In this document: positions 26,979 through 35,542 of the stretch, piece after piece | How the letters are laid out: every line of letters begins with the position of its first letter | How positions within the stretch are numbered: position 1 is the stretch's first letter | Source: Variovorax sp. V213 | GTDB taxonomy: Bacteria; Pseudomonadota; Gammaproteobacteria; Burkholderiales; Burkholderiaceae_C | Assembly (NCBI RefSeq): GCF_041154455.1 | Contig: NZ_AP028664.1 | Span: forward strand, 4,527,001-4,591,000 | Reading direction: 5' to 3' | Length of the DNA stretch: 64,000 nucleotides | Position numbers and translations under genes: made by a program | The notes under the pieces: generated by a model | The model's input: only the letters and a program-made list of their open reading frames with translations | Told to the model about the DNA's origin: nothing | Databases searched by the model: none

Positions 26979-27956
26979 TCAGTCGAGGCGGATCTGGTTC
27001 TTGCGGATCAGCGCGCCCCATCGCTCGCGTTCCGCATGCACATAGGTAGTCATCTGTTGCGGCGTACCGGGCAGTGCTTCGAGCGACAAGGTTTCCAGCC
27101 GCGCCTTCACCGGCGTGGAGGCAAGCGCAGCCTGCAGCGTCTTGTTCAGGGTGGCGATGGTTTCGGGCGGCGTTCCCTTGGGAACGACCAGCCCCTGCCA
27201 GGCGGATGCATCGAAACCGGTCAGCCCCTGCTCGGAGAGCGTGGGAACGTCAGGGAAGTTCTTCAGGCGTTCCTTGCTGGCCACGCCGAGCGCCTTGAGC
27301 TTGCCCGACACCACGTACTGCTGGACCGTGGCGCTGTCCATGAGCGCGAACGGGATCTGACCCCCCACGAGGTCGATGACCGCCGGCGCGCCGCCGCGAT
27401 AGGCTACATGCTGCAGCGCGAGACCGGTACGTTCCTTGAACAGCTCCGCGGCCAGGTGCTGGGGGCTGCCGGCACCCGCCGATGCGAAGCTCGCACCGTT
27501 GGGGTTGGCCTTGACCCATGCGACGAACTCTTTCAGGTTGTTGGCGGGGTTGCTCGGATGAACGACCAGCAAGAGCGGAAATCGTGCAAGCATGCCCACC
27601 GGCATGAAGTCCTTCTCCGCGTCGTAGGGCAGCTTGGCGAACAGTGCCGGATTGGCCGCCAGCGTGGCGAAGTCGGCGGTGAACATGATGTTCCCGTAGT
27701 CTTTGGATTTCGCCACGTAATCGGCGGCGATGTTCGTGGCAGCGCCGGGCTTGTTGTTCACGATGATCGTGCGCTTCAACGACTTGCCCATCTCCTCGGC
27801 AATCGTTCGTGCCACGGTGTCGGAGCCGCCGCCGGCGGCATAGCCGACAACCCATTCGATCGGTTTTTGATCCTGTGCGAGCGCCACGAGAGGCGTGGCG
27901 CCCATGGCGATCAGGGCGCAGGCGAGAGCCCGGCGGTTCATCGAAGCAAACTTCAT
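26979..27956 (-). CDS. Bug-family (TctC-like) periplasmic solute-binding protein
   Basis: 325-residue tripartite tricarboxylate transport receptor. A signal peptide (MNRRALACALIAMGATPLVALAQ) precedes the mature start KPIEWVVGYAAGGGSDTVAR, the Bug hallmark; YRGGAPAVIDLVGGQIPFALMD and SEQGLTGFDASAWQGLVVPKGTP are also typical. No tctA/tctB membrane genes are nearby, as usual for the many orphan Bug proteins of Burkholderiales. It may bind an aromatic acid for uptake or sensing. Confidence 0.93.
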   Translation of the reverse strand: MKFASMNRRALACALIAMGATPLVALAQDQKPIEWVVGYAAGGGSDTVARTIAEEMGKSLKRTIIVNNKPGAATNIAADYVAKSKDYGNIMFTADFATLAANPALFAKLPYDAEKDFMPVGMLARFPLLLVVHPSNPANNLKEFVAWVKANPNGASFASAGAGSPQHLAAELFKERTGLALQHVAYRGGAPAVIDLVGGQIPFALMDSATVQQYVVSGKLKALGVASKERLKNFPDVPTLSEQGLTGFDASAWQGLVVPKGTPPETIATLNKTLQAALASTPVKARLETLSLEALPGTPQQMTTYVHAERERWGALIRKNQIRLD

Positions 27957-28086
27957 TTTTCTTGTCTCCAGTTTTAAAAATCAGGGTGCTGCAGCTTCGC
28001 TGCCGCATGCCTCGGCTCGTCCACCTCTGCGCTTTGCGGACAGTGGCATGACGCCCGACAACGACGCCGGTGCGCCTGCGCGTTTC

Positions 28087-29535
28087 CTAGAAGGGGTATT
28101 GGCGCGGCGTGGTCTGCACCGTCAGCCAGCGCAGTTCGGTAAAGGCTTCCACGCCGGCTTTTCCGCCGAAGCGGCCGATACCGCTGCCCTTGACGCCGCC
28201 GAACGGCATCTGTGCTTCGTCGTGGACGGTGGGACCGTTCACATGGCAGATGCCCGACTCGATGCGCCCCGCCACCTGAATGGCTCGCGCCACATCCCGG
28301 CCGAACACCGCGGCCGCAAGGCCGTACTCGTTGTCGTTGGCGCAGGCAACGGCCGCTTCCACACCGCTGACCCGAACGATGCCTTTCACAGGGCCGAAAG
28401 CCTCCTCCCGGAAGATGCGCATTTCCGAGGTGACGTGATCGAGCAGCGTCGCGGGCATCAGGGTGTCTTTCGCCTTGCCGCCGGTGACGAGCTTGGCGCC
28501 CTTGGAAAGCGCGTCGTCGATCAATTCGTTGCAGCGGTTGACCGTGCCCATGTCCACCACCGAACCAAGCACTACAGGCCCCAGTCGTGGGTCACCCAGC
28601 GGAAGACTCGCGGCCCTTGCGCCGAGCTTGGCGACGAATTCATCGGCGATGCTCTCGTCGACGACGACGCGTTCGGTCGACATGCAAATCTGTCCCGAAT
28701 TGGCAAATGCACCGAACACCGCTGCGTTGACGGCGGCATCGACGTCGGCATCGTCCAGGATGACCAGAGGGGCCTTGCCGCCGAGTTCGAGCACAACGGG
28801 CTTGAGGTACTTGGCACAGGTGGCGGCGATGAGTTTGCCGACGTGGGTCGAGCCCGTGAAATTGACGCGTCGAACTGCAGGGTGCGCCACCATTGCTTCG
28901 ACGACCGAAGCGGCGTCGGCAGGCGCGTTGGTCACGAAGTTCACCACGCCCTTGGGGAAGCCGACCTCTTGCAGTGCCTCGACGATCAGCCCATGCGTGG
29001 CCGGACAGATTTCGCTGCCCTTGAGAACGACGGTATTGCCGCAAGCCAGAGGCGTCGCGATGGCACGCACGGCCAGGATCACAGGCGCGTTCCAGGGAGC
29101 AATGCCAAGAACGACGCCGGCCGGCTGCCGCACGGCCATCGCCAGATTGCCCGGCACATCCGAGGGGATGACCTCGCCGCTGATCTGGGTCGTGAGCGAG
29201 GCGGCCTCCAGCAGCATGCCCGCCGCCAGGTGGACATTGAAGCCTGCCCAGATAGCCGATGCGCCGGTCTCGGCGGCGACGGCAGCGGCGAAGGCCTCCG
29301 CCTTGGCTTCCAGCGCATGCGAAGCCTTCATGAGCAGCGCCCGGCGTTCGCCGGGGCCGGTGGTGGACCAAGTCTTGAAAGCCTCGGCCGCGGCATCCAC
29401 CGCGGCAACGGCGTCTTGCGTCGTGGCCGCGGGTGCGGTCGTTGCCACGCTGCCGTCCAGAGGGTTGCGCCGCTCAAAGGTTGCGCCGTTGCGAGCGTCC
29501 GTGCGCTCGCCATTGATCAACATCGAAATCTTCAT
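28087..29535 (-). CDS. Aromatic aldehyde dehydrogenase (benzaldehyde dehydrogenase)
   Basis: 482-residue NAD(P)-dependent aldehyde dehydrogenase. The general base Glu250 is in VVLELGGKAPLV and the nucleophile Cys284 in NSGQICMSTER; APWNAP, FTGST and the C-terminal KGSGIGRFGG are present. The GQICMSTER type is typical of vanillin, salicylaldehyde or benzaldehyde dehydrogenases. Following mdlC in the operon, it should oxidise the (4-hydroxy)benzaldehyde released by decarboxylation. Start MKISMLINGERTDAR; the upstream in-frame extension overlaps mdlC. Confidence 0.92.
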   Translation of the reverse strand: MKISMLINGERTDARNGATFERRNPLDGSVATTAPAATTQDAVAAVDAAAEAFKTWSTTGPGERRALLMKASHALEAKAEAFAAAVAAETGASAIWAGFNVHLAAGMLLEAASLTTQISGEVIPSDVPGNLAMAVRQPAGVVLGIAPWNAPVILAVRAIATPLACGNTVVLKGSEICPATHGLIVEALQEVGFPKGVVNFVTNAPADAASVVEAMVAHPAVRRVNFTGSTHVGKLIAATCAKYLKPVVLELGGKAPLVILDDADVDAAVNAAVFGAFANSGQICMSTERVVVDESIADEFVAKLGARAASLPLGDPRLGPVVLGSVVDMGTVNRCNELIDDALSKGAKLVTGGKAKDTLMPATLLDHVTSEMRIFREEAFGPVKGIVRVSGVEAAVACANDNEYGLAAAVFGRDVARAIQVAGRIESGICHVNGPTVHDEAQMPFGGVKGSGIGRFGGKAGVEAFTELRWLTVQTTPRQYPF

Positions 29536-29602
29536 CGGCTTGTCTCCGTAAGTTGGTTTGAAAGAATGCGTGGGCGCGCTGGAACGGCAATGACTGGCGG
29601 GG

Positions 29603-31234
29603 TCAGGCGACCCGGACCTCCACGACGCGGGGCGCGTCACTGAACAGGGCCTCGTCGAGCGCCTTGCGAAGATCGGCCGGGTCGGTCACACGCACTGCGG
29701 CGCATCCCATCCCCTTGGCCAGCGACTGGAAGTCGAGATCGGGCAGTTCGGTGCCCTGCACGACATCGGTGGGCGAAAAGCCGAACACCGGCGCGAAATC
29801 CTGGAGTGCGGCGTACCGGCGGTTGTTCAGGATCACGAAGGTGATCGGCAGCTTGTTCTGTGCTGCGCTCCACAGCGCCTGGATGGAGTACATGCTCGAA
29901 CCGTCGCCGATCAGGCAGATGACCCGGCTGCCGGGCTTGCCCAAGGCAACGCCCACGGACGCGGGCATGCCGTAGCCGAGGCCGCCACTGTCCATCGTGT
30001 AGAAGGCTTCGCTGCGGGTGAACGGCAAGTGGGCCTGCATCACGGGCCTTGCACTTGGCGCCTCCTCGACCACGATGTGGTCCGGCTTCCTTGCTTCCGC
30101 GAGCGTCTGCAGCACGTAGGCCACCGACATCAACGGCGTCGGCTCTGCGCGCGGCGCGGCCTTTCGTGCGGGGGGAAGCGGGCGAGTCTTCTTCGGCGGC
30201 AGGGCCAGCAGGTCGAGCAAGCTCAAACGGATGCTGCCGACCGCGGAGATGCCGACGGGCGCCCAGGCCGCCGTGTCGGGATCCTCAGTCAACTGGCAGA
30301 GGGCGGCGCCGGCAGGCACATGAGGGCCCGCGCCTTCGACGTGGTATGCGAAGGCCGGCGCGCCGATGGCGAGGATGAGATCGTGGCCCTCGAGCAGTTC
30401 GACGATGCGCTCGCGCATGGCCGGAAGGAAGCCGGCGAACAGGCGATGGTCTTCCGGAAAGCTGCAACGTCCGGACATCGGAGCCACCCACACACGGGCG
30501 TTGTGGGCCTCCGCCAATGCAACGACTTCGTTCCACGCGTCGTCTCGGTCGGTTGCAGCGCCCGCCACGAATGCCGGGCGCTCGCTTGCTTCCAGTGCGG
30601 CCGAGATCCGGGCAATGAGCTCGGGCTCCGGGCGCGATCGAGTGCTCACGACCCGGGTCGGAACCAAATCAGTGTGTTGATCCCAGTCGTCCACAGGCAC
30701 CGACACCAGCACCGGACCGCAAGGCGGCATCATGGCCAGGTAGTAGGCGCGAGCAATCGCCAGCGGCACGTCTTGGGCACGGGCAGGTTCGATGCTCCAT
30801 TTGACGTAGGGCTTCGGCAGCTCGGTGGCCTGGGCCGAAGACAGGAACGGGTCGAAGGGAAGGATCGAACGCGCCTGCTGCCCGGCGGTGATCACCATGG
30901 GCGTGCGGTTCTTGAAGGCGGTGAAGATGTTGCCCATGGCATTGCCCACGCCGGCAGCCGAGTGGAGATTCACGAACGAAGCGTTCCGAGTCGCTTGCGC
31001 GTAGCCGTCCGCCATGCCGACCACGCAGGCCTCCTGCAGGCCGAGAACGTACCGGAAATCACTGGGGAAGTCGCGGAACATGGGGAGCTCGGTCGACCCC
31101 GGATTCGCGAACACGGAGGTCATTCCGAAGCGACGCATCAAGTCGAACACAGCCTCGCGAACGGTGGTGGTGCTGGCGGCGGTGGCGGGTTGTGCGGGCG
31201 TCGCGGCAGTGGCGTGCGGTACGGGTCCGGTCAT
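29603..31234 (-). CDS. mdlC: Benzoylformate decarboxylase
   Basis: 543-residue thiamine diphosphate enzyme converting benzoylformate to benzaldehyde and CO2. Catalytic residues match Pseudomonas putida BFD: Ser47 (ANPGSTELP), Glu68 (LQEACVVG), His91 (NLHSAAG) and His298 (AFAYHVEG). The cofactor motif is GDGSSMYSIQALWSAAQ to ILNN. ATG 31232-31234 (MTGPVPHATAATP) starts it, with a 20-residue Ala/Pro-rich extension relative to the P. putida enzyme. First gene of the central operon, divergent from a LysR gene. Confidence 0.94.
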   Translation of the reverse strand: MTGPVPHATAATPAQPATAASTTTVREAVFDLMRRFGMTSVFANPGSTELPMFRDFPSDFRYVLGLQEACVVGMADGYAQATRNASFVNLHSAAGVGNAMGNIFTAFKNRTPMVITAGQQARSILPFDPFLSSAQATELPKPYVKWSIEPARAQDVPLAIARAYYLAMMPPCGPVLVSVPVDDWDQHTDLVPTRVVSTRSRPEPELIARISAALEASERPAFVAGAATDRDDAWNEVVALAEAHNARVWVAPMSGRCSFPEDHRLFAGFLPAMRERIVELLEGHDLILAIGAPAFAYHVEGAGPHVPAGAALCQLTEDPDTAAWAPVGISAVGSIRLSLLDLLALPPKKTRPLPPARKAAPRAEPTPLMSVAYVLQTLAEARKPDHIVVEEAPSARPVMQAHLPFTRSEAFYTMDSGGLGYGMPASVGVALGKPGSRVICLIGDGSSMYSIQALWSAAQNKLPITFVILNNRRYAALQDFAPVFGFSPTDVVQGTELPDLDFQSLAKGMGCAAVRVTDPADLRKALDEALFSDAPRVVEVRVA

Positions 31235-31350
31235 TTCGTGCTTTCCTGCTGGGCACCGCGAACTCGCAATGCTGTCTCGATGGCGGGAGTGTGAAATCGC
31301 GCGCCCATCTTGAAAATTGCCTTTTAGAGAAAAAGTCATTACTGTTTGGC

Positions 31351-32253
31351 ATGACTTTCGATCTGCAGCACCTCGTCGCCTTCAACGCCATCGTTTCTTC
31401 GGGAAGCCTTGGGCGAGCGGCCGAGGCGCTCAACATCACCCAACCCGCGCTGAGCCGCACGATCCGCAGGCTGGAAGAGCAAGCTGGGGCACCCTTGTTC
31501 GAGCGACATTCGAAGGGAATGCAGCTCACCGATGTGGGCCGCGCGCTGCAGCCGCATGCACTGCTGCTGCAGCGGGAATCGGAGCACGCAAGCGAGAACA
31601 TCAAGGCCATGCTCGGGCTGGCGAAGGGCACGATCCGCGTCGGTGCGGTCGGCAGCATCGCCTGCCTCGTACTTCCTTCGGCCATTGGCCGGACCTGCAG
31701 GAAGTGGCCGAGCCTTCAGGTTCAGATCATCGAAGGCGTCTGGGACCGGCTGGCGGACGCGCTCGTCTCGCACGAGATCGACCTGGCGCTCGGCGTCGAC
31801 ACCGAGGACACCGCCGAGATCATCGCCGTCAAGGACTGCCGATGGGAAGACACCAGCTACGTCGTGGCGGGCGGTCACCACCCGCTGCGCAAGAAAAAGA
31901 AGCTGAAGCTGGCGGACACCCTGGCCGAGCGCTGGGCGATCCTTCCAAAGGGAACCGGCCCCTTCGAGCACATGAAGAGCGTATTTGCGCGGCAGAACCT
32001 CGCGCTGCCCAACGTGGTCGTCGAGACGCGCTCGGTCATGGCGCTCAAGAGCCTGATCGGCCACTCGGGCTTTCTCGGGTGGATGCCGGCGCCGATGTAC
32101 GACGCGGAACGAAAGGCCGGGCTGATCGATGCACTCGACATTCCCGGCGCAAGCGACAAGAGAATCCTGACCGCCTTTCGCCGGCGGGCCGGCATGCTGC
32201 CGGGCCCCTCGGTCAAGCTGCTCGAGGAGCTCCGCGCGCTGACGGCAGCATGA
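31351..32253 (+). CDS. LysR-family regulator of the mandelate operon
   Basis: 300-residue LysR regulator. The N-terminal winged helix (MTFDLQHLVAFNAIVSSGSLGRAAEALNI split by the conserved TQPALSRTIRRLEE) is followed by a LysR substrate domain from about residue 90. It is divergent from mdlC with 116 bases between the starts; an imperfect dyad CTTGAAAA-N5-TTTTAGAG (31309-31329) lies there. The target is inferred from position; the inducer may be mandelate or benzoylformate. Confidence 0.9.
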   Translation: MTFDLQHLVAFNAIVSSGSLGRAAEALNITQPALSRTIRRLEEQAGAPLFERHSKGMQLTDVGRALQPHALLLQRESEHASENIKAMLGLAKGTIRVGAVGSIACLVLPSAIGRTCRKWPSLQVQIIEGVWDRLADALVSHEIDLALGVDTEDTAEIIAVKDCRWEDTSYVVAGGHHPLRKKKKLKLADTLAERWAILPKGTGPFEHMKSVFARQNLALPNVVVETRSVMALKSLIGHSGFLGWMPAPMYDAERKAGLIDALDIPGASDKRILTAFRRRAGMLPGPSVKLLEELRALTAA

Positions 32254-32285
32254 AGCAACGTGAAGCACGCATCGAGCGAAGATGC

Positions 32286-32972
32286 TCAGACGACCATGTG
32301 CTGCTCGATCCGCTCGCGGCCCAGGGCGGCGAAGCTGCCTTGCAAGACAACCTCTCCGTGATCCAAGACCAGGACCGAGTCGGCAAAGGCTGCCACGAAC
32401 TCCAGGTTCTGCTCGACGATGATGAATGAATCGCCGCCGGCCTTCCTGCGGTTGACCATCGCGGCCATCCGGTCGATGTTTTCCGGCTGCACACCCTCGG
32501 TGGGTTCGTCGAGCATCGCGAGCTTTGCCTTCAGCCCTAGGGTCCGGGCGAAGGACAACAGCTTTCGCTCGCCGCCGCTCAGCGACCCCGCCCGTTGGCC
32601 CAGCCGGCGTTGGAGCAGCGGAAAGTGCTCGAAGACCTCCGCGTAGCGTTCGGCGTTGCGGTCGTCGAGGTGCAGCCACAGGTTGTCCGCAACCGTCAGC
32701 TCGCCGAACACGACGTTCTCCTGGGGCGCGAATGCGATTCCCAGGCCAAGCCGGGCGTGAAGTGGTTTGTCGCCGAGCGCCTGGCCGTTCCAGTCGATGT
32801 CACCGCTCGTGAGCGGCAGCTGGCCGGCCAGCGCCTTCAGCAGCGTGCTCTTTCCAACGCCGTTTCTTCCCACGATGGCGAGTGCATGACCGGGCTGGAC
32901 TTCTCCAGATACTCCCCGGACCACGACGGTGTCCCCATAGCCGCATACCAACCCATTGAAGACCAGTGTCAT
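32286..32972 (-). CDS. LIV-type ABC transporter ATPase (LivF-like), second system
   Basis: 228-residue ATPase with Walker A GRNGVGKST, signature LSGGERK and Walker B LAMLDEPTEGVQP. It is the last gene of the amidase-linked operon and overlaps the permease-ATPase fusion gene by four bases. UrtE/LivF-like features (NVVFGELTVADNL) fit the amide/urea branch of LIV transporters. Confidence 0.92.
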   Translation of the reverse strand: MTLVFNGLVCGYGDTVVVRGVSGEVQPGHALAIVGRNGVGKSTLLKALAGQLPLTSGDIDWNGQALGDKPLHARLGLGIAFAPQENVVFGELTVADNLWLHLDDRNAERYAEVFEHFPLLQRRLGQRAGSLSGGERKLLSFARTLGLKAKLAMLDEPTEGVQPENIDRMAAMVNRRKAGGDSFIIVEQNLEFVAAFADSVLVLDHGEVVLQGSFAALGRERIEQHMVV

Positions 32973-34705
32973 TTGCGACCTCCTGCGTACACCGCTCGCA
33001 CCGCCGCGCTGGCCTGGATGTCCGCGAGCGAGCCCTTGTCGAGAAGACGCCCCTGGTGCAGCACATACACGTCACCGCCCATGGCATCCACCGCGGTGAT
33101 GTCATGCTCGATCAGCAGCGCAGCCGCACCGATCTGGTTCACCAGGGTCTTGATGGCATCGATCATCTGATGGGTCTCGCCGGGCGACAGGCCTGCGCAG
33201 GGCTCGTCCAGCAACACCAGCTTCGGCTCGGGAAGAAGCGTCATCGCCAGTTCCAGTGCCTGCCGATGCCCTTGAGCCAGGGTGCCGGCTGGAGCGTCAA
33301 GCTGCGACGCGAGAGCGGGAAACTCTTGCAGGATGTCGGCCAGAAGCCTGGTACGCCATCCCAGAGTGGCCAGCTTCAGCGTGTCGAAGCCGGATGCCCG
33401 CCCTGCCCAGACAGCCAGACCCAGGTTCTCCCGCACCGTGAGGTCGGGAAACACCGATGGCACCTGCATCTTGCGCCCGATGCCCTTGCGCGCCACGCGC
33501 CAGGCAGACAGGCCGCCGATATCGTGGCCGTTGAGCGTGACCTTACCGCCGAGCAGAGGAAGCCGACCCGTGATGACGTTGAACGAAGAGGTTTTCCCCG
33601 CGCCGTTGGGACCGATGACGCAACGGATACCGGGCCCGCTGAGGGCAAGGGAAAGCCCATCGAGAATCGTCACGCCCGACTGGGCCGTCTTCACCTCGTC
33701 GAGGGTCAAGGAAACAGGCGCCGTGGACGTGGCCGCCTCATGCACGGCGGGGGCTGGCGAATCCTCGCCGTGGCGCGGGTCGGCCCGACGCTTCAGCAGA
33801 CCGGCGACCCCGTTCGGCAGGAACAGCACCACGACGATGAAGAGGGCCGCCACCGCGACTTCCCAGTAGAGAAACTGCTCCCGAAGCTCGGCGGACGCGT
33901 AGCCCACCACAGTGGCACCGAGCAATGGCCCCAGCGCGCTCCCCTTTCCTCCGACGGCGGCCCAGATGACGAACTCGGTCGAGAGGATGAAGCTCATCGC
34001 CTGAGGAGTCACGATGCCCTGGTGCGCGGAGAAAAGGGCACCTGCCGCCGCGGCGAGCAAGGCGGAGAACGCATAGGCGTTTGCCTTGACCCGGTCGGTT
34101 GCGTACCCGAGCAGCTGGAGCCGCTCCTCGTTCTGCGCCACCGCCTCCCAGATCACCCCGATGGGTCGGGACGCCAGCATCGCAAGCGCGAGCGTCGAGA
34201 TGGCTGCGACTGCCGCCACGAGCCAGTACAAGGTCTCGTACCGGGACGTGCCGGGAATGTCCGGAATGTTCGCCATGCCGTTGAAGCCGCCGGTGAGACC
34301 GCTCCACTGCTGCGCCGCAAGGAAGCCCAACATGGTCAGCGCCAGGGTGATGAGCGAGAAATAGGGGCCGCTGCGCGAGCTTCTGGCGAAGACCAGGCGT
34401 GCGATGACGTAGGCAAGCAACGCTGGCGCCGCCACGGCAAGGGGCAGCGCCAGGTACAAGGCGGGGTTCGACCCCGCGCCCTTGAGCATCCCCCCGAAGA
34501 GGTAGGCACCCAGCCCGAAGAAGAGCGCGTGCCCCAGAGGCAGGAACCCAAGGCGCCCCCAGCAGAGGGCCACGCCCTGCGCAGCAATCCCGTAGATCAG
34601 GAACAGGGCAATCTGGTACGCCACGAACTCGCTGGACGCGAACGGCAGCGCAACCAGGACCGCGGCCAGGAAGGTCGCCGATCTAGCGTCGCGAGAAAAG
34701 GCCAT
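32969..34705 (-). CDS. Fused LIV-type permease-ATPase (LivM-LivG)
   Basis: 578-residue fusion. Residues 1 to about 310 form a LivM-type permease with eight or more membrane spans (VALCWGRLGFLPLGHALFFGLG, GGKGSALGPLLGATVVGY). After a Pro/Ala-rich linker, residues from about 340 form a LivG-type ATPase with Walker A GPNGAGKTS and Walker B KLVLLDEPCAGLSPGE. The signature reads LAQGHRQAL instead of LSGGQ. Such fusions occur in some LIV systems. It overlaps the LivH-like gene by 23 bases. Confidence 0.92.
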   Translation of the reverse strand: MAFSRDARSATFLAAVLVALPFASSEFVAYQIALFLIYGIAAQGVALCWGRLGFLPLGHALFFGLGAYLFGGMLKGAGSNPALYLALPLAVAAPALLAYVIARLVFARSSRSGPYFSLITLALTMLGFLAAQQWSGLTGGFNGMANIPDIPGTSRYETLYWLVAAVAAISTLALAMLASRPIGVIWEAVAQNEERLQLLGYATDRVKANAYAFSALLAAAAGALFSAHQGIVTPQAMSFILSTEFVIWAAVGGKGSALGPLLGATVVGYASAELREQFLYWEVAVAALFIVVVLFLPNGVAGLLKRRADPRHGEDSPAPAVHEAATSTAPVSLTLDEVKTAQSGVTILDGLSLALSGPGIRCVIGPNGAGKTSSFNVITGRLPLLGGKVTLNGHDIGGLSAWRVARKGIGRKMQVPSVFPDLTVRENLGLAVWAGRASGFDTLKLATLGWRTRLLADILQEFPALASQLDAPAGTLAQGHRQALELAMTLLPEPKLVLLDEPCAGLSPGETHQMIDAIKTLVNQIGAAALLIEHDITAVDAMGGDVYVLHQGRLLDKGSLADIQASAAVRAVYAGGRK

Positions 34706-35540
34706 TGGGCTTGAGCCACAAAAAGAGGATTGAGAGCATCAGCACGACCGCATAACCGCTGGTCTGCCCTGCCACGCTGCTGATGATTGCCTGCGAGCCG
34801 CCAATGATTCCGACACCGCCGAACATGCCACCCAAGGTCCCAAGGCCGCCCACGACCAGCACGAAGAAGGCGTCCAGGAGGTAGTCGACGCCGATGCCCG
34901 GTTCAATGCGGATCAGCGGCGCCAGGAGTACGCCGGACAGCCCGGCGAATACGACTCCGATGACGAACGCCTGCGAAGCGAGTCGCCTGGTGTTGATGCC
35001 CAGCGCTTGCGCGAGAACAGGATTCGCCGTCATGGCACGCACCCGAAGCCCGGCCGCACTGCGTCGATACCAGAGGTAGAGCCCCGCCATCACGACGACC
35101 GCCAGAACGATCAGCGCCAGGCGATAGGCCGGGTACTGCGAACCGAAAACCGTCATCGGCTCGGTCAACGTCGATTCGACGTTTCGGTACTCCCTCCCGA
35201 AAACCGCTTCGACGAGCTTTCGCATGAGCATGGCGAGCGCCCAGGTCGCAAGCAGCGTATCGAAAGGCCGCGAGTAGAGCGGCCGGATGAGCCAGCGCTC
35301 CACCACGTACCCGAGCACGCCGCACAAGACCACCGACAGAGGAACCGCGGCCAGCAACGGCAGCCCGAGCTTCTGCACTGTCACCGCCGAATAGGCCCCG
35401 AGCATCACGAACTCCCCGTGCGCCATGTTCATGACGCCGAGCAAGCCGAAGACAATCGCCAGGCCCAGCGTCGTGAGCGCGAGCGTGGCCAATTCGTAGG
35501 CGAGATTCAGGCCGTGCAGCGTGATGTTGCCATCGAGCAT
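34683..35540 (-). CDS. LIV-type ABC transporter permease (LivH-like), second system
   Basis: 285-residue permease starting at MLDGNITLHG (ATG 35538-35540, AAGG seven bases upstream); an earlier ATG at 35555 would overlap the binding-protein gene. The segments GVMNMAHGEFVMLGAYSAV and FVLVVGGLGTLGGMFGGVG identify a LivH/UrtB-like membrane subunit. It lies between the binding protein and the fusion permease-ATPase. Confidence 0.92.
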   Translation of the reverse strand: MLDGNITLHGLNLAYELATLALTTLGLAIVFGLLGVMNMAHGEFVMLGAYSAVTVQKLGLPLLAAVPLSVVLCGVLGYVVERWLIRPLYSRPFDTLLATWALAMLMRKLVEAVFGREYRNVESTLTEPMTVFGSQYPAYRLALIVLAVVVMAGLYLWYRRSAAGLRVRAMTANPVLAQALGINTRRLASQAFVIGVVFAGLSGVLLAPLIRIEPGIGVDYLLDAFFVLVVGGLGTLGGMFGGVGIIGGSQAIISSVAGQTSGYAVVLMLSILFLWLKPNGLFSRR

Positions 35541-35542
35541 GA

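Noticed and set aside
24239..27049. 936-codon plus-strand frame opposite the MFS, pobA and Bug genes
   Set aside because: Composition is that of a complement frame (His, Arg, Gly, Ala) and it contradicts three clear genes.
31309..31329. LysR operator CTTGAAAA-N5-TTTTAGAG before mdlC
   Set aside because: The dyad is imperfect and lacks the T-N11-A spacing, so it was mentioned with the gene but not called as a site.
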